Shown piece after piece: positions 33,482-44,668 of a stretch of DNA of 64,000 nucleotides (its first letter is position 1; every line of letters begins with the position of its first letter). The translations under genes were made by a program, and so were the position numbers. Below the pieces are notes generated by a model that saw only the letters and a program-made list of their open reading frames with translations, ran no database searches and was not told the origin of the DNA. Source of the DNA: Orychophragmus violaceus (Eukaryota > Streptophyta > Magnoliopsida > Brassicales > Brassicaceae); assembly GCA_030180135.1 (NCBI GenBank), contig CM058232.1:89392630-89456629 (forward strand), given 5' to 3'.

Positions 33482-33680
33482 GTAATGCTACTTGTAAAGA
33501 TCTACATCAATCATATATTGTTTCCCGCTAACTTAAATGGCTCCATTACATTTTTAGCTCTACTTACCATAAATTAGGAGTATTATTTTGTCTGTGGTTC
33601 TTTGATTATCCCTGGTCTATGGAGGATCTTTTGTAAAACTCCTCCCATCAATATATATTCAGTGTTAAGAAAAAACGACT
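33482..33680 (+). mobile_element. LINE 3' end
   Basis: Continues the LINE RNase H tail interrupted at 19051 (AHNATCKDLHQSYIVSR) and ends in an A-rich tail (AAGAAAAAA at 33667-33675). The in-frame continuation across a 14.4 kb CACTA insertion is the main evidence. No convincing target-site duplication was found after the tail. Confidence 0.75.
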
Positions 33681-33689
33681 TGTAAACCC

Positions 33690-34458
33690 AACAATTGCCA
33701 TTATATAAAACAATGCAATAAACTAGAACATGACCGTTGATATTAAAAAAAAAAAATAGAAATGGTTAAAATAAGACAGATAGAAATACAGGGGTGAGAC
33801 AGAGAAGTTTACTAAAATATGGGGCTCTGACGTGAACTTTATTTAATGAAAAACTGTAAGTTGTGAAATTGCAAGGCAGCTGGAATTGTCCTTTAGTACG
33901 ATGCATGTAATGGGCATTTGCCACGTATACACTCCGGACTCAATCCTTCCCTCCTCGTCGAATATATTCCTTACACATTTCTTCCTCTCCTCCAACAAGT
34001 TACCCCCACTGGTGAAAAAGTGAAAACCCATACCTTACAAATGTCCCGCAAAATCATTGAATAAAAGCTTGTGTTATACGACCCAATATTTTATATAGTC
34101 TATAACGTATGAATAGATATTAAAGTTACTAAAATATATTAAAAATATATGTTTCACCAAAAAAAGAAAAAAAGAAAAGAAAATGAGTTGTAAATTTTCA
34201 TTCGATATACAGTAAGTGTATTCTTCTTTTGCTGTGTGTGTTTTGGACGTTTGTGGGTTACATTTTTCAAGTCCTAATTATATTTCTCTCATCACTGCCA
34301 TGTTCTTTACCGATATAATTACATCATCGTCACATGCACTTACATCTATTTAAATATATATAAAAACAAAACAGAAACCACAAAACCTAATCTCCTCTTT
34401 AACTACGTTAATCAGAAAAGAGTTTAACACACTATAAAGAGAGAACAAAACTAAAGCC
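33690..34458 (+). promoter_or_regulatory. ZHD7 upstream region with TATA box
   Basis: About 770 bp separate the LINE tail from the ZHD7 start codon. A TATATAAAA box lies at 34357-34365, about 95 bp before the ATG, a typical distance for a plant core promoter with a short leader. The ATG context is AAAGCCATGG, which is favourable. No other gene or element is recognised here. Any distal control must lie in, or have been separated by, the LINE/CACTA nest. Confidence 0.6.
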
Positions 34459-35211
34459 ATGGATTTGTCTTCAAAACACAAACAACCATTACCAAACTCT
34501 CCTGTCGCCGGTGAAATGGGTGTCTGTTACAAAGAGTGTTTGAAAAACCACGCGGCTAACCTCGGCGGCCACGCGCTCGACGGCTGCGGCGAGTTTATGC
34601 CAACCCCCACCGCAACTCCCGACGATCCTTCCTCTCTCCGATGCGCCGCTTGTGGCTGCCACCGTAATTTCCACCGCCGTGACCCTTCTGACCATCTCAA
34701 TTTCCTCCCTGCGCATCCCACTTCCTCACCCTCCGGCACGGAATCGCCGCCGTCTCAGTCGCTTCACCACGTGGCTTCCCCTGTTCCTTGCTCTTACTAC
34801 ACTTCAGCTCCACATCACGTGATTCTCTCTCTCAGCTCCGGTTTCCCTGGACCGTCAGATCAAGATCCGACGGCTGTAAGATCGGAGAACAGCTCAAAAG
34901 GAGCAATGAAGAAACGTACGAGGACCAAGTTCACGCCGGAGCAGAAGATAAAGATGAGAGCTTTCGCCGAGAAAGCAGGTTGGAAAATTAACGGCTGTGA
35001 TGAAAAGTTGGTGAGAGGTTTCTGTAGCGAAATTGGGATTGAGAGAGTGGTTCTTAAAGTATGGATGCATAACAATAAATATTCACTTGTCAACGGGAAG
35101 AACAGAGAGATCTTGTCGATGGATCATCGTCGTCTTTGTTTGAACACTCAGAGCTGTAACAATGGTGGTGGAAAAGATGAAGACAACGTTGATGGTTCTT
35201 CGTCTTCTTGA
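34459..35211 (+). CDS. ZHD7: Zinc-finger homeodomain transcription factor, ZHD7/HB28 orthologue
   Basis: A 250-residue intronless protein and the only intact host gene in the window. The N-terminal ZF-HD dimerisation domain spans residues 22-74, with cysteines and histidines of the MGVCYKECLKNH..GCGEFMP..LRCAACGCHRNFH pattern. A serine/proline-rich linker (75-145) follows. The homeodomain at 151-210 (KKRTRTKFTPEQKIKMRAF) has recognition helix LKVWMHNNK, whose WMHNN is typical of the ZHD class. The tail is Asn/Gly/Ser-rich. ZHD proteins are plant-specific nuclear factors that dimerise through the zinc finger and bind ATTA-core DNA. The opening MDLSSK and the linker sequence match my knowledge of Arabidopsis HB28 (AT3G50890), so orthology is likely. 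It is flanked by transposons on both sides. Confidence 0.95.
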   Translation: MDLSSKHKQPLPNSPVAGEMGVCYKECLKNHAANLGGHALDGCGEFMPTPTATPDDPSSLRCAACGCHRNFHRRDPSDHLNFLPAHPTSSPSGTESPPSQSLHHVASPVPCSYYTSAPHHVILSLSSGFPGPSDQDPTAVRSENSSKGAMKKRTRTKFTPEQKIKMRAFAEKAGWKINGCDEKLVRGFCSEIGIERVVLKVWMHNNKYSLVNGKNREILSMDHRRLCLNTQSCNNGGGKDEDNVDGSSSS

Positions 35212-36340
35212 GGCAAAATTGGAGAGCTGATTAGGAATACTTCAATTTGGGGAAAATTAAAATTATGAGCATTAACCGTTTAAATCTTAAAATAGTAAGT
35301 TCTAACATGTAATCGATCAACGATATATATGCAGTTTTCAAGTATTTGTGATATTTTCCTCTTTTTTTTTTTACAGAGATGTTCAGATATCGTAATGGGT
35401 CTGGTAATAAAGTAATTTTTTAATCGAAGGTTAAACTGAAAAATGCCACCATTCTAATTTTAGTAAGTGCATAATCCCCATTTATGATCGAGGAAATCAA
35501 AAGATTCGTTTATTTGTTGTGTATACTTTCTCCATTATTATTCAATGTTATCTTCTGAATTATTGGAAATAATCTCCTGAGCTTTTAAGAATAAAGTAAG
35601 TAGATACAGTAGTTTGCTTAATTATGAGATACGTCGTGGTTATTAAGATGGCAACAAACTTATGGCGTGGCCGAATATAATTAGGTCATCTGGGCGGCAC
35701 ACTTGTTGATTTATTAGTACTATATTATAAAGTTATAAAAATGCGGGCTTATCCTTTCCATTTAAGGATAAGCTTCGGGCAACAGCAATCTCGCTTATTT
35801 ATCCTAATTGAGAATAATACAGATGTTACGATTAATTTAATATCTACTCTATTCAAATGTCTGGTGGCTCTCCCTGCGCCACTAATCCGCTTGGTATTAA
35901 ATATAATCCATTTTACTCATTTTATTAAAGTTTTGTATGTATTTACTTTTTTAATGAATTCACCAATCAGAGTGAATGCATATGCATGCGTAACAGCTCT
36001 GTCTCTAATCTAACCATAAGTAGGAAGCCGAGTCTAAAGAAAGACAATCCAGTACGAGCCTTGCCAGATAGACTAATGTATCTTTTTAGGCGACTAACTG
36101 CATGTATTTGTAATGATTTTTAGTGTACAGAACATTTGTAAAAGTGTATTTACGGATACTATAAGATGCATTGTGACAAAAAAGAATAATATAAGATGCA
36201 TTAAATAAATAGTGGGAAACTATCATGGTTGGATATACAGAACTGATATGCAACGCAAGAATTCATCGTATGGGCTACGTGCAAGTAATGAATGAAGATG
36301 AACTTAACCCATATCCAGAGCCGGCTTTCAAACTATAAAA
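35212..36340. other. ZHD7 downstream intergenic region
   Basis: AT-rich, with no supported gene. A possible polyadenylation signal (AATAAAGTAA) lies near 35407. Short frames such as 35741-36013 have no recognisable content. Confidence 0.6.
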
Positions 36341-36349
36341 ATATAAGTG

Positions 36350-37490
36350 CATTTCCACTTGAGCATCAAAACACTAAATTTGGTCACTTTTTCTCCAATG
36401 ATACATCAAATCTAAAACAAACTTTTTGTGTGTGTGTTTTGTAAATAGTGTTACACCATACTACACCAAAATTAAAATATTAGTTTTATTACTATAGTTA
36501 AATTATTATTTATTAGTTAATTAAATTGTTGTTTATTAATTAATTAAATATTGTTCGAATTCAAGTTTAGATCAGTTTTAGGATTTTGGATATTTCGATA
36601 TTAGAGATGTAGGATCCATTCCGGTATTATAAATTGCACAAAGTATTATTATAGATATATAAATTGATCAAGATTAAAAAAAAAATACATAATAAAGTTC
36701 AACTAAAAATTACAACACAATATTACTGATTTAAAACAAAAATGTAAAAGAAAAAAATGCAAGAAGACAATTTTAAAAACATAATATAATCTTAAACAAT
36801 ATTCTAATATGCATGATTACCATCCGCTAAGATAACGATAGTACGAGATATAATATTGTTGGTCACTTGATGATATTTAGTCTTTACTTTGAGTTTGTTC
36901 TTTTTGGATATGGTCTCCTTGAACTTGTTCAAACAATTCACGATCCGTGTAGTCTCAAAAAGAAATTATTTAAAAGAAGGAAAGAAGAATGTAAAAAAAA
37001 TGTGGAATGTGCATTTGGAGTATTGCAGTCAAGATTTGCAATTGTGGTCGGATCATCACGCCTTTGGGGTAAGAGAGTGGTACATGATGTAATTACAACT
37101 TGTATCATAATGTACAATATGATCATAGAGGATGAATGCAAAAATTGAAGAACGAACTGAAGTTTCATCCACATAAATTGAGATGACAAGTAATAAAGAG
37201 GATCAATTTCAAGATTTTTTTAGCTCGACACATGAAAATCAGAGACCGAAAGCTCATATTGAATTTATAAATACATTAATTGAATAGTTGTGGTTTGAAT
37301 ATACTAACTATTTAAAAACAAAGAGAATCTTAAATGTCGCAAAAAGTTTTAAATTTAATATTATAATAATAATTATTTTTTGGTGTGAGATTAAATGTTG
37401 TGTTTAGAGATGAAAAAAATCAATATTCACCAAAACACCAAAATTTGACACTATTCACAACATTAAATTTGGTGCTAGCAACAATTTTGT
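36350..37490 (+). mobile_element. PIF/Harbinger element remnant
   Basis: The left part (36350-36480) and the right part (37395-37480) carry imperfect inverted sequence built on AAACACTAAATTTGGT and CACCAAATTTAATG, with AATAGTGT repeats. They enclose the transposase remnant at 36870-37330. Exact ends and the TAA/TTA duplication are not clear. Confidence 0.6.
36870..37330 (+). pseudogene. Harbinger transposase C-terminal remnant
   Basis: Reads LVQTIHDPCSLKKKLFKRRK, then NVECAFGVLQSRFAIVVG, then VVHDVITTCIIMYNMIIEDE, which is the C-terminal end of the DDE domain of plant PIF/Harbinger transposases including the glutamate-containing VECAFGVLQ block. After the stop at 37146 there is decayed sequence still resembling the family tail (KAHIEFINTLIE). 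The N-terminal two thirds are absent. Confidence 0.8.
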
Positions 37491-38180
37491 CTAGACCTAT
37501 CAAGTAGTGAGTTTTAAAATACCGAAAAGAATAAGCCAGTGAAGTAAGGCTGGAACACAGGAGTTGAATTCTCGTGGAGGTTTTGTCTTTACACTAGCAA
37601 ATGTTTTTGTTGAAGTGAAGACCAATAAAATATATATTAATGTTAGGGCTGCAAGCCTAGCACCTTGGGTGAATTTAGAGTTGGCACTGCCTATATTGTA
37701 GTGTAAATGATGTTTCATCATGTTGACAAAAAATGTTGTTTTATCCTACACACATAATTAGGCATGTTAAGGTTTTAGAACTTTTGATTACGTTAATTGT
37801 ATATACGAAGATATATTTGTATACATGGAATTTTTAGATAAGAACTTAGGGAAAGAATCAGCATTAAATCTGTACAAGTAATTATTTTTATTATGTAAAT
37901 ATGTATTAATGTTTCTACAACATGGATGGATGCAAGATAGACTAATCTTGACAAAGAGATCTTAGAACTAGTTTCAGTGTATCAGTTTTGTCAGCTGAGC
38001 TAGTGTGAGAAACTTGAACCTGCTTGGCTTGGACTTGATCACTGACTAAGTGATAATTAAGTAAAAGTGTGATACAAAAGTAAAACATGTACATGATCAC
38101 ATAGATGTGACATTAACATGTCATATTATACCACCAGATAATGTAGACATGACACTTTCGATTTTTTTCGTACCAGGAAT
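37491..38180. other. Spacer, nothing recognised
   Basis: AT-rich DNA between the Harbinger remnant and the hAT element. No frame longer than about 73 codons, and none with recognisable content. Confidence 0.6.
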
Positions 38181-39229
38181 TAGTCCTGGGCATAAAAACA
38201 AGAACCGAAAAACCGAACTGAACCGAAAATAACTGAGCCGAATGACCCATGGATATTACGAAATTACCTATGGATCTTAATCTTAGTATCCATGGGTATT
38301 TGAAACCGAACCGAACCGAGTATCCATGAATACCCAAATAGAACCGAAAATAAATTTGAATTTCTACATGTCCAATAATATATAAACTAGACCCAAGTTC
38401 AGTTGATCTACTTAGCATAAAATAAAACCTTGTTCACTAAAGAGAGACAAAAGTCTGAAGGGAAAAAAGGGAGGGAAGAAATGAGAGAGACAAATGAGAG
38501 GGAAAATTGACCGCTAATATTTTTTCCGAAAGAGAAAAATAAAACAAAGCCCAAAACTTAGATCCTAGTTTTTTAGACATTTCATCAGTTCATCTTCATC
38601 ACTAAGTTCGTGGTTCTATCAAATTAGTAACACTTACTTCCCTATCAATAATACATGTAAGTTCCTCTTTGTTATTAGTTGTTCCATTTAATCTTTTGTC
38701 CATCTTTCTATTTTATATTTTAGTTGAGAATTTGGAATCTATGTTTCATTGTTCTCTGAGTTCTATGAGATGATGAGGATAAATGTTATAAAGCTCAGTA
38801 TATGATGATGATGATTTATGTGATGATATATGTATAAAGCTTAGTATATCTATCAACTATTATTTCTCGTTTTACACTACCAAAATCTATGCTGCTTATC
38901 TGCCTTACTTTATAACAATATAAAAATCCTACAAATTGCTGGAAAACTTGTAAAAACTGAAATTAAGGGTTGTTTAATCTGCTTCAGTTTATAAATTAGA
39001 GTAAATGACTACTTACTCAGTATATAACTTCTTGTTTGTCTTCCTATTTTCTCACAATATGTTTTTTTACCTTTGAAGATGGATTCTTCTTCAACTCCAA
39101 AAGACAATGAGGAAGGAAGACATGAGGATTCAGATAACGAGTCTTACGAGGAGGTTGAGATTCCATTCAGTGGAACTAGAAACACTAAAGAGAAGAAGAT
39201 CATCATCACAAGGTCTCTTGTGTGGGATC
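38181..39229 (+). mobile_element. hAT transposon, 5' part
   Basis: Begins TAGTCCTGGGCATAAAAAC and is followed by CCGAACCGAA-type subterminal repeats (38205-38350), the same kind of end as the MITE at 6696-7407. The transposase gene starts at 39079. It is interrupted at 39229 by the copia element (target duplication ggatc, 39225-39229 and 54214-54218) and continues at 54219. The right end of the element was not found. Confidence 0.7.
39073..39229 (+). pseudogene. hAT transposase, N-terminus with BED finger start
   Basis: From ATGGATTCTTCTTCA at 39079 the frame is Ser/Glu-rich and then enters the BED zinc finger at RSLVWD. The copia insertion falls inside this finger. The remaining BED residues (CNCHYCGKIM and the histidine/cysteine half, LKKHLMSC) are found in the same frame right of the nest at 54219-54330, after one TAG stop. 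BED fingers bind the hAT ends. Confidence 0.85.
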
Positions 39230-39870
39230 TGTTGAATCTCCTAGGATCTAGGGTTTGATATATTGAAGTTCAACCAACCTCGTTCTTACCTTGAACTGGC
39301 AGCGGAATGAAATGGTGAACGAGATCAGTGGAGCAACGCATGTGCCTTGCCTCTACCAGATACACACGCACACAAGCTGGAAACGGGATGCTAGTGCCGG
39401 ATCAGTGGGACCTCTCAGTTTCTGGTGTTTCTGCTCTTCTCACTGAGAAAAACTCGACGGCTCATGTTTTAGGTCGAAACTTTCGAGTTTTATTCGACCT
39501 AAAACACACTCAACGGGCCAGACTTGATTAAGTCTTAATTTCGAAAAGCCCTTTCGAAACCCGAACTGTGTCGACCGACACACAAGCTGTGTCGATCGAC
39601 ACAACACCATATTCTCGATAATAATGTGTATCCAATACACATTGATATGATCATTACTATAATGATCATTCCCATGTCGTAGCTTCCAGTTTGCTTAGGT
39701 GTGTGACCCTATAGGATCATATAATACTGGCAGTAAGTCTACAACTTACAGATTGCAAGAGGCTTCTAGCAAAACATTGCAACCGCCCAATATTATACGA
39801 ATGTCTGATCTCGACACACAACTATCATCAGGAGTGAGTACAAGTGTGATTTCAGGACACTATCCCAACA
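39230..39870 (-). repeat. 3' LTR of the copia element
   Basis: Starts TGTTGAATCTCC and ends ATCCCAACA on the plus strand. The polypurine tract CAAGTGGGAGA (minus strand) lies just outside it at 39872-39882. It contains a CGACCG/CGATCG palindrome pair at 39572-39598. Confidence 0.95.
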
Positions 39871-39882
39871 ATCTCCCACTTG

Positions 39883-40703
39883 TACTGGAATCATCAATTC
39901 CTATAATCCTTTTGTCTCTATATCTCGATTTGGCATAAGGCAAGATTAGTGTCATCCTTATTAAGCCAACATCGTGTTTATCGAACTCCTGATCTCATAC
40001 TGAACATTACAAACAACTGAACTACAGTTCGTTTGAGTGCGGCCACACATTTTTTCTCAGTATTAAATCTTCGATAGGCCCTGAGATATTTATCTCCCGT
40101 TAATCAGGAGGGACAAATTCCATCTTGTTCCATCCCTATTTCAACGCACACTTCATGATATACTTGAACAGTGCCGTTATAGTCGCCAGTTACGGATCGA
40201 CGTTTGACAAGGTCAAAGTGTACCAATTCATATGCAAGAAAGCATGATGAACTCAGGTCTGAGGACTATACTCTATAGTCGTAATGAGAACCTCTTATGA
40301 CACAGATATAACTATCTTGTAGACTTCTCATTAGCGGGTCATGTCCGATCATATGTTCACCAACATATATCTATGTGACTGACTGCGATAATCATATCAT
40401 TGGCTCCATGGAACTTAGCCAACAGTCACCTCACAATCTAGTCTCTCGCGGTTGCCATTGTCCCACTTTGACAACCTCGACTAGGGACAAAACATAATTT
40501 ATATCATCTATGACTCATAGGGTTTCATGATCAAGTCCTCAACTTGATGACCTATAATGTGACATAAACTTGTTTTGGGACCATTATTTAGATCACAATA
40601 AATAATGCTGAAATCAAATTTCATTAAACATATCCAAAAGAATGTTTTACAAGAGCATCTTATTATAACTAAAATAAAACTAAAACTCCCACTAGAATCA
40701 AGA
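39883..40703 (-). other. Copia 3' untranslated region
   Basis: About 820 bp between the pol stop and the polypurine tract. No frame is supported and no palindrome pairs are present. Confidence 0.7.
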
Positions 40704-42739
40704 TTACATCTTAAGATCTCTAATGCCTACAGCAGTCGTATGAATCTCATGCTTAGGCCTTGGGAGTGACTTAGTCAGAGGATCAGCGACATTCTCGTCC
40801 GTCGGAACTCGGCTGATCTTCACATCACCTCTATTGACGATATCACGAATCAGGTGATACCTCCTCTCTACGTGTTTGGACTTCTGGTGTGACCTGGGTT
40901 CTTTCGCCTGAGCAATGGCTCCGTTGTTATCACAAAACAAAGCCACTGGCTCCAAGATACTAGGAACCACACCAAGTTCAGTCATGAACTTCTTGATCCA
41001 AACAGCTTCCTTTGCCGCTTCTGAAGCAGCAACATATTCAGCTTCCGTCGTGGAATCAGCTACGGTATTCTGCTTAGAGCTCTTCCAGCTCACTGCACCG
41101 CCATTTAGACAGAAGACATATCCAGATTGTGATCGGAAATCGTCTATGTCCGTCTGAAAACTCGCATCGGTGAATCCATTCACCACAAGTTCTTCACTTC
41201 CTCCATACACCAGGAATTTATCCTTAGTATGTCTCAAATACTTGAGAATATTCTTGACAGCTGTCCAGTGAACTTCACCTGGATCAGATTGGTATCTACT
41301 CGTCATGCTTAACGCACAAGCTACATCTGGACGAGTGCAGAGCATGGCATACATAATAGATCCTATTGCAGAAGAATAAGGAATCCTATTCATGCGCTCC
41401 CGCTCAGCATGTGTCACCGGACACTGCTTCTTGCTGAGACTAATGCCATGAGACATCAGTATGAAGCCTTTCTTGGAATCATGCATCCTGAATCTGTGCA
41501 ACACCTTATCAATATAAGTGTCCTGGCACAATCCAATCAGCCTATTCATTCTATCTCTGTAGATTCTGATTCCAAGAATGTATGCGGCTTCTCCCATGTC
41601 TTTCATGGAAAAACAACTTCCGAGCCAAGTCTTAACAGACTGAAGCAACGGAACGTCATTACCGAGGAGGAGTATGTCATCGACATACAGTACAAGAAAC
41701 GCAATTCTGCTCCCACTAGTCTTCTTGTAAACACATGGTTCCTCTTCGTTTTTGATGAAACCAAATTGTTTTACTGCTTCATCAAAACAAAGATTCTAAC
41801 TCCGTGATGCTTGCTTCAATCCATAAATGGATTTATGAAGTTTTATACCTTCCCAGCGTTCTTAGGATCGACAAAACCTTCAGGCTGTGTCATATACACA
41901 TCCTCTTCCAGAATACCATTCAGGAATGCGGTTTTGACATCCATCTGCCAAATCTCATAGTCATAATGAGCGGCAATCGCTAGAAGAATCCGAATGGATT
42001 TAAGCATAGCGACTGGGGAATAGGTTTCATCATAGTCAATGCCATGAATTTGCTTGAAACCTTTAGCCACCAACCTCGCTTTGTAAATCTGTACATTGCC
42101 ATCCACGTCGATCTTCTTCTTGAAGATCCATTTACACTCAATGGCTTTTACACCATTAGGTAAATCGACCAAGGACCATACTTGGTTTTCTGACATGGAT
42201 CCCATTTCGGATTTAGAGGCTCCAAGCCACTTTTCGGAGTCCGGGCCCATCATTGCTTCCGCGAAGGTCGCTGGTTCGTCACTATCAATGATCATCAGAT
42301 CATTAGAATTGGTCACGAGAAATCCATAGTATCTCTCGGGTTCGTGACGGATCCTTCCGGATCTGCAAACTTCATGCTCCACAGGCGCCGGTTCCACAGA
42401 ACTTTGTGGATCCAACTGCTGCTCTTCCTCAGTAGGTTGAGCAGTCTCCTGTGCATCTCGAATTTCTTCAAGATGTACTTTACTCCCATTGTTTTTCTTA
42501 GAGAGAAACTCCCTCTCAAGAAAAAAACAGTCCCGAGCAACAAATACTTTGTTCTCAGATTGGTTGTAAAAGTAGTATGCCTTGGTTTCCCTAGGATAAC
42601 CAACGAAGTAGCATTTATCTGATTTGGGTGCAAGCTTGTCAGAGATTAAACGTTTGACATAAGCCTCACATCCCCAAATCCTCAGGAAAGACAGACTAGG
42701 AATGTTCCCAGTCCACAATTCATGTGGTGTCTTTTCCAC
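40704..42739 (-). pseudogene. Copia integrase tail, reverse transcriptase and RNase H
   Basis: 42739-41843 holds the integrase C-terminal part (FVGYPRETKAYYF) and the RT N-terminus (ALAEAMMGP-like text, WIFKKKIDVDG, ARLVAKGF, QMDVKTAFLNG). Frame breaks follow in 41649-41843, where the catalytic box LYVDDILLL is still readable near 41672-41700. 41648-40704 continues RT (SCFSMKDMGEAAYILGI) and RNase H (FTDASFQTD, GAVSWKSSKQ, STTEAEYVA, SKHVERRYHLIRD, ADPLTK). All catalytic motifs are visible, but the frameshifts prevent a full protein. Integrase before RT identifies Ty1/copia. Confidence 0.92.
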
Positions 42740-42793
42740 TGATTTAGATGGTACCCTATTTAGTGTAAACGCAGACGTTTCTAGAGCGTATCC

Positions 42794-44668
42794 CTAAAAG
42801 GATAATGGAAGATTTGAATGACTCATCATAGACCGAACCATATCCAATAAGGTTCGATTCCTCCTCTCTGACACTCCATTCCATTGGGGTGTTCCAGGAG
42901 GAGTGAGTTGTGAAATAATTCCACACTTGCTCAGATAGTCGCTGAACTCTTGACTCAAGTATTCTCCTCCGCGATCCGATCGCAGAGCTTTAATACTTTT
43001 GCCAAGTTGGTTATGTACTTCATTCTTGAATTCCTTGAATCTATCAAAGGATTCTGACTTGTGTCTCATCAAATAGACATAGCCATACCTACTGAAGTCA
43101 TCAGTGAAGGTAATGAAATACTTGTAATTTCCTCTGGAAACAGTGCTCATCGGCCCACATACATCAGTATGAACAAGGCCCAATAAGCCACTGGCCCTTT
43201 CATTTGGTTTGTTGAAAGGGGCTCTAGCCATTTTGCCCATCAAACAAGATTCGCATTTCTCACATGATTCAAAATCAAATGAGCCCAGAAGCCCATTTCG
43301 ATGGAGTCTCTGAATGCGTTTCTCATTGATATGGCCCAAACGACAATGCCATAAGAAAGTCGGGTTTTCGTCATTTGACTTAAACCGCTTTGTATTTATG
43401 TTAAAGACAGGCATTTCTTGGTTTAAAACATATAACCCATTATCTAATGGGGCGCTACCATAATACGTACCATCACGATTAAAAGAACAAACTTTATTCT
43501 TAACAGCAAAATCAAAACCTTCCAAATCCAAAACGGAAACTGAAATTATGTTTCTGCTAATCGCAGGTACAAAGTAGCAATTATTCAAAGCTAAAACCAT
43601 GCCCGAAGGTAAGGACAAATCGTAAGTGCCTACGGCCAGTGCAGCAACCTTAGCTCCATTCCCGACCCGTAGCTCCACTTGTCCTTTCTTCAGCGTTCTA
43701 CTGTTTCTTAGTGCCTGCACATCAGTACAAATATGAGCACCGCAGCCGGTATCCAATACCCACGAAGTAGAACTAGAAGACATAACATTAAGTTCGATAA
43801 CATAAATACCTGAGTCAGACGCATCATACGTCTTCTTCAGCTTCTTGGAATCTTCCATGAACTTCTTGCAGTCTCTCTTCCAATGCCCTAACTGTTTGCA
43901 GTAGTTGGATTTATCCTCAGGAGAAGGCCCGAATTTGGGCTTCGGCTTGAGCTTGTCCTGACTCTCAGTCTGGACAACTTGGGCCTTTCCCTTATCCTTC
44001 TTAGGTTTCTTAAACCTTTTACCCCCTTGTACCATCAGTACACTGGGAGTTGCCTTCTTGAGATTCGGCTCTGCTGTCTTCAGCATGCCGTGCAACTCAG
44101 TCAATGTCTTAGTCATGTTTTGCATGTTGTAGTTCATGATGAACTGATCAAAACACGATGGCAAAGACTGCAGAATCATGTCAGTGGCTAGCTCCTGGCT
44201 AATGGCACAGTCCAGTTTCCCCAGGTTATCAATGTAACCCATCATTTTAAGGACATGAAGACTTACTGGAGTATCCTTAGCCAGCTTGCAATCCATGAGA
44301 GATTTAACCGTCTGGTATCTCTCTGTGCGAGCTTGCTCCTGAAACAAAGCTTTCAGGCTGTTAATCATCTCAATGGGTGACATCACGTTCTCATATTGCT
44401 TCTGCAGCTCAGAGTTCATAGTCACCAGCATTAGACAATTAACATCTTTGACATCAGTTGAATGCTTATCCCAAGCATTCTTTTCTGTCTGCGGGGCATT
44501 GGAACGTGGCCTCTCGGGGAGAACTCTTTCAAGGACATATTCCTTGTTCTCCTGCCTGGGAACTATTCTCAGGTTTCGATACCATTCCAAGAAATTAGAT
44601 CCATTTAACTTGTCCTTCTCAAGGATGGATCTTAGTGAGAAAGTGTTGATGTGAGTTGAGACAGACAT
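42794..44668 (-). pseudogene. Copia gag, protease and integrase
   Basis: 624 residues from the ATG at 44668. Gag fills about 1-250 (LNGSNFLEWYRNLRIV). The zinc knuckle (residues 256-267, YCKQLGHWKRDC) lacks its first cysteine. Protease has DTG at 306-308 (WVLDTGCGAH). The pre-integrase HHCC spans 440-485 (HCRLGHINEKR, CEKCESCLMGK). Integrase catalytic residues D502 (HTDVCGPM), D565 (RSDRGGEY) and E601 (NGVSERRN) are present. A TAG at 42794-42796 then ends the frame. The sequence after it (GYALETSAFTLNRVP) is in the same frame, so this is a single nonsense change. Confidence 0.93.

Noticed and set aside
35741..36013. 90-codon frame downstream of ZHD7
   Set aside because: Hydrophobic AT-driven composition, no domain, no splice or promoter support.
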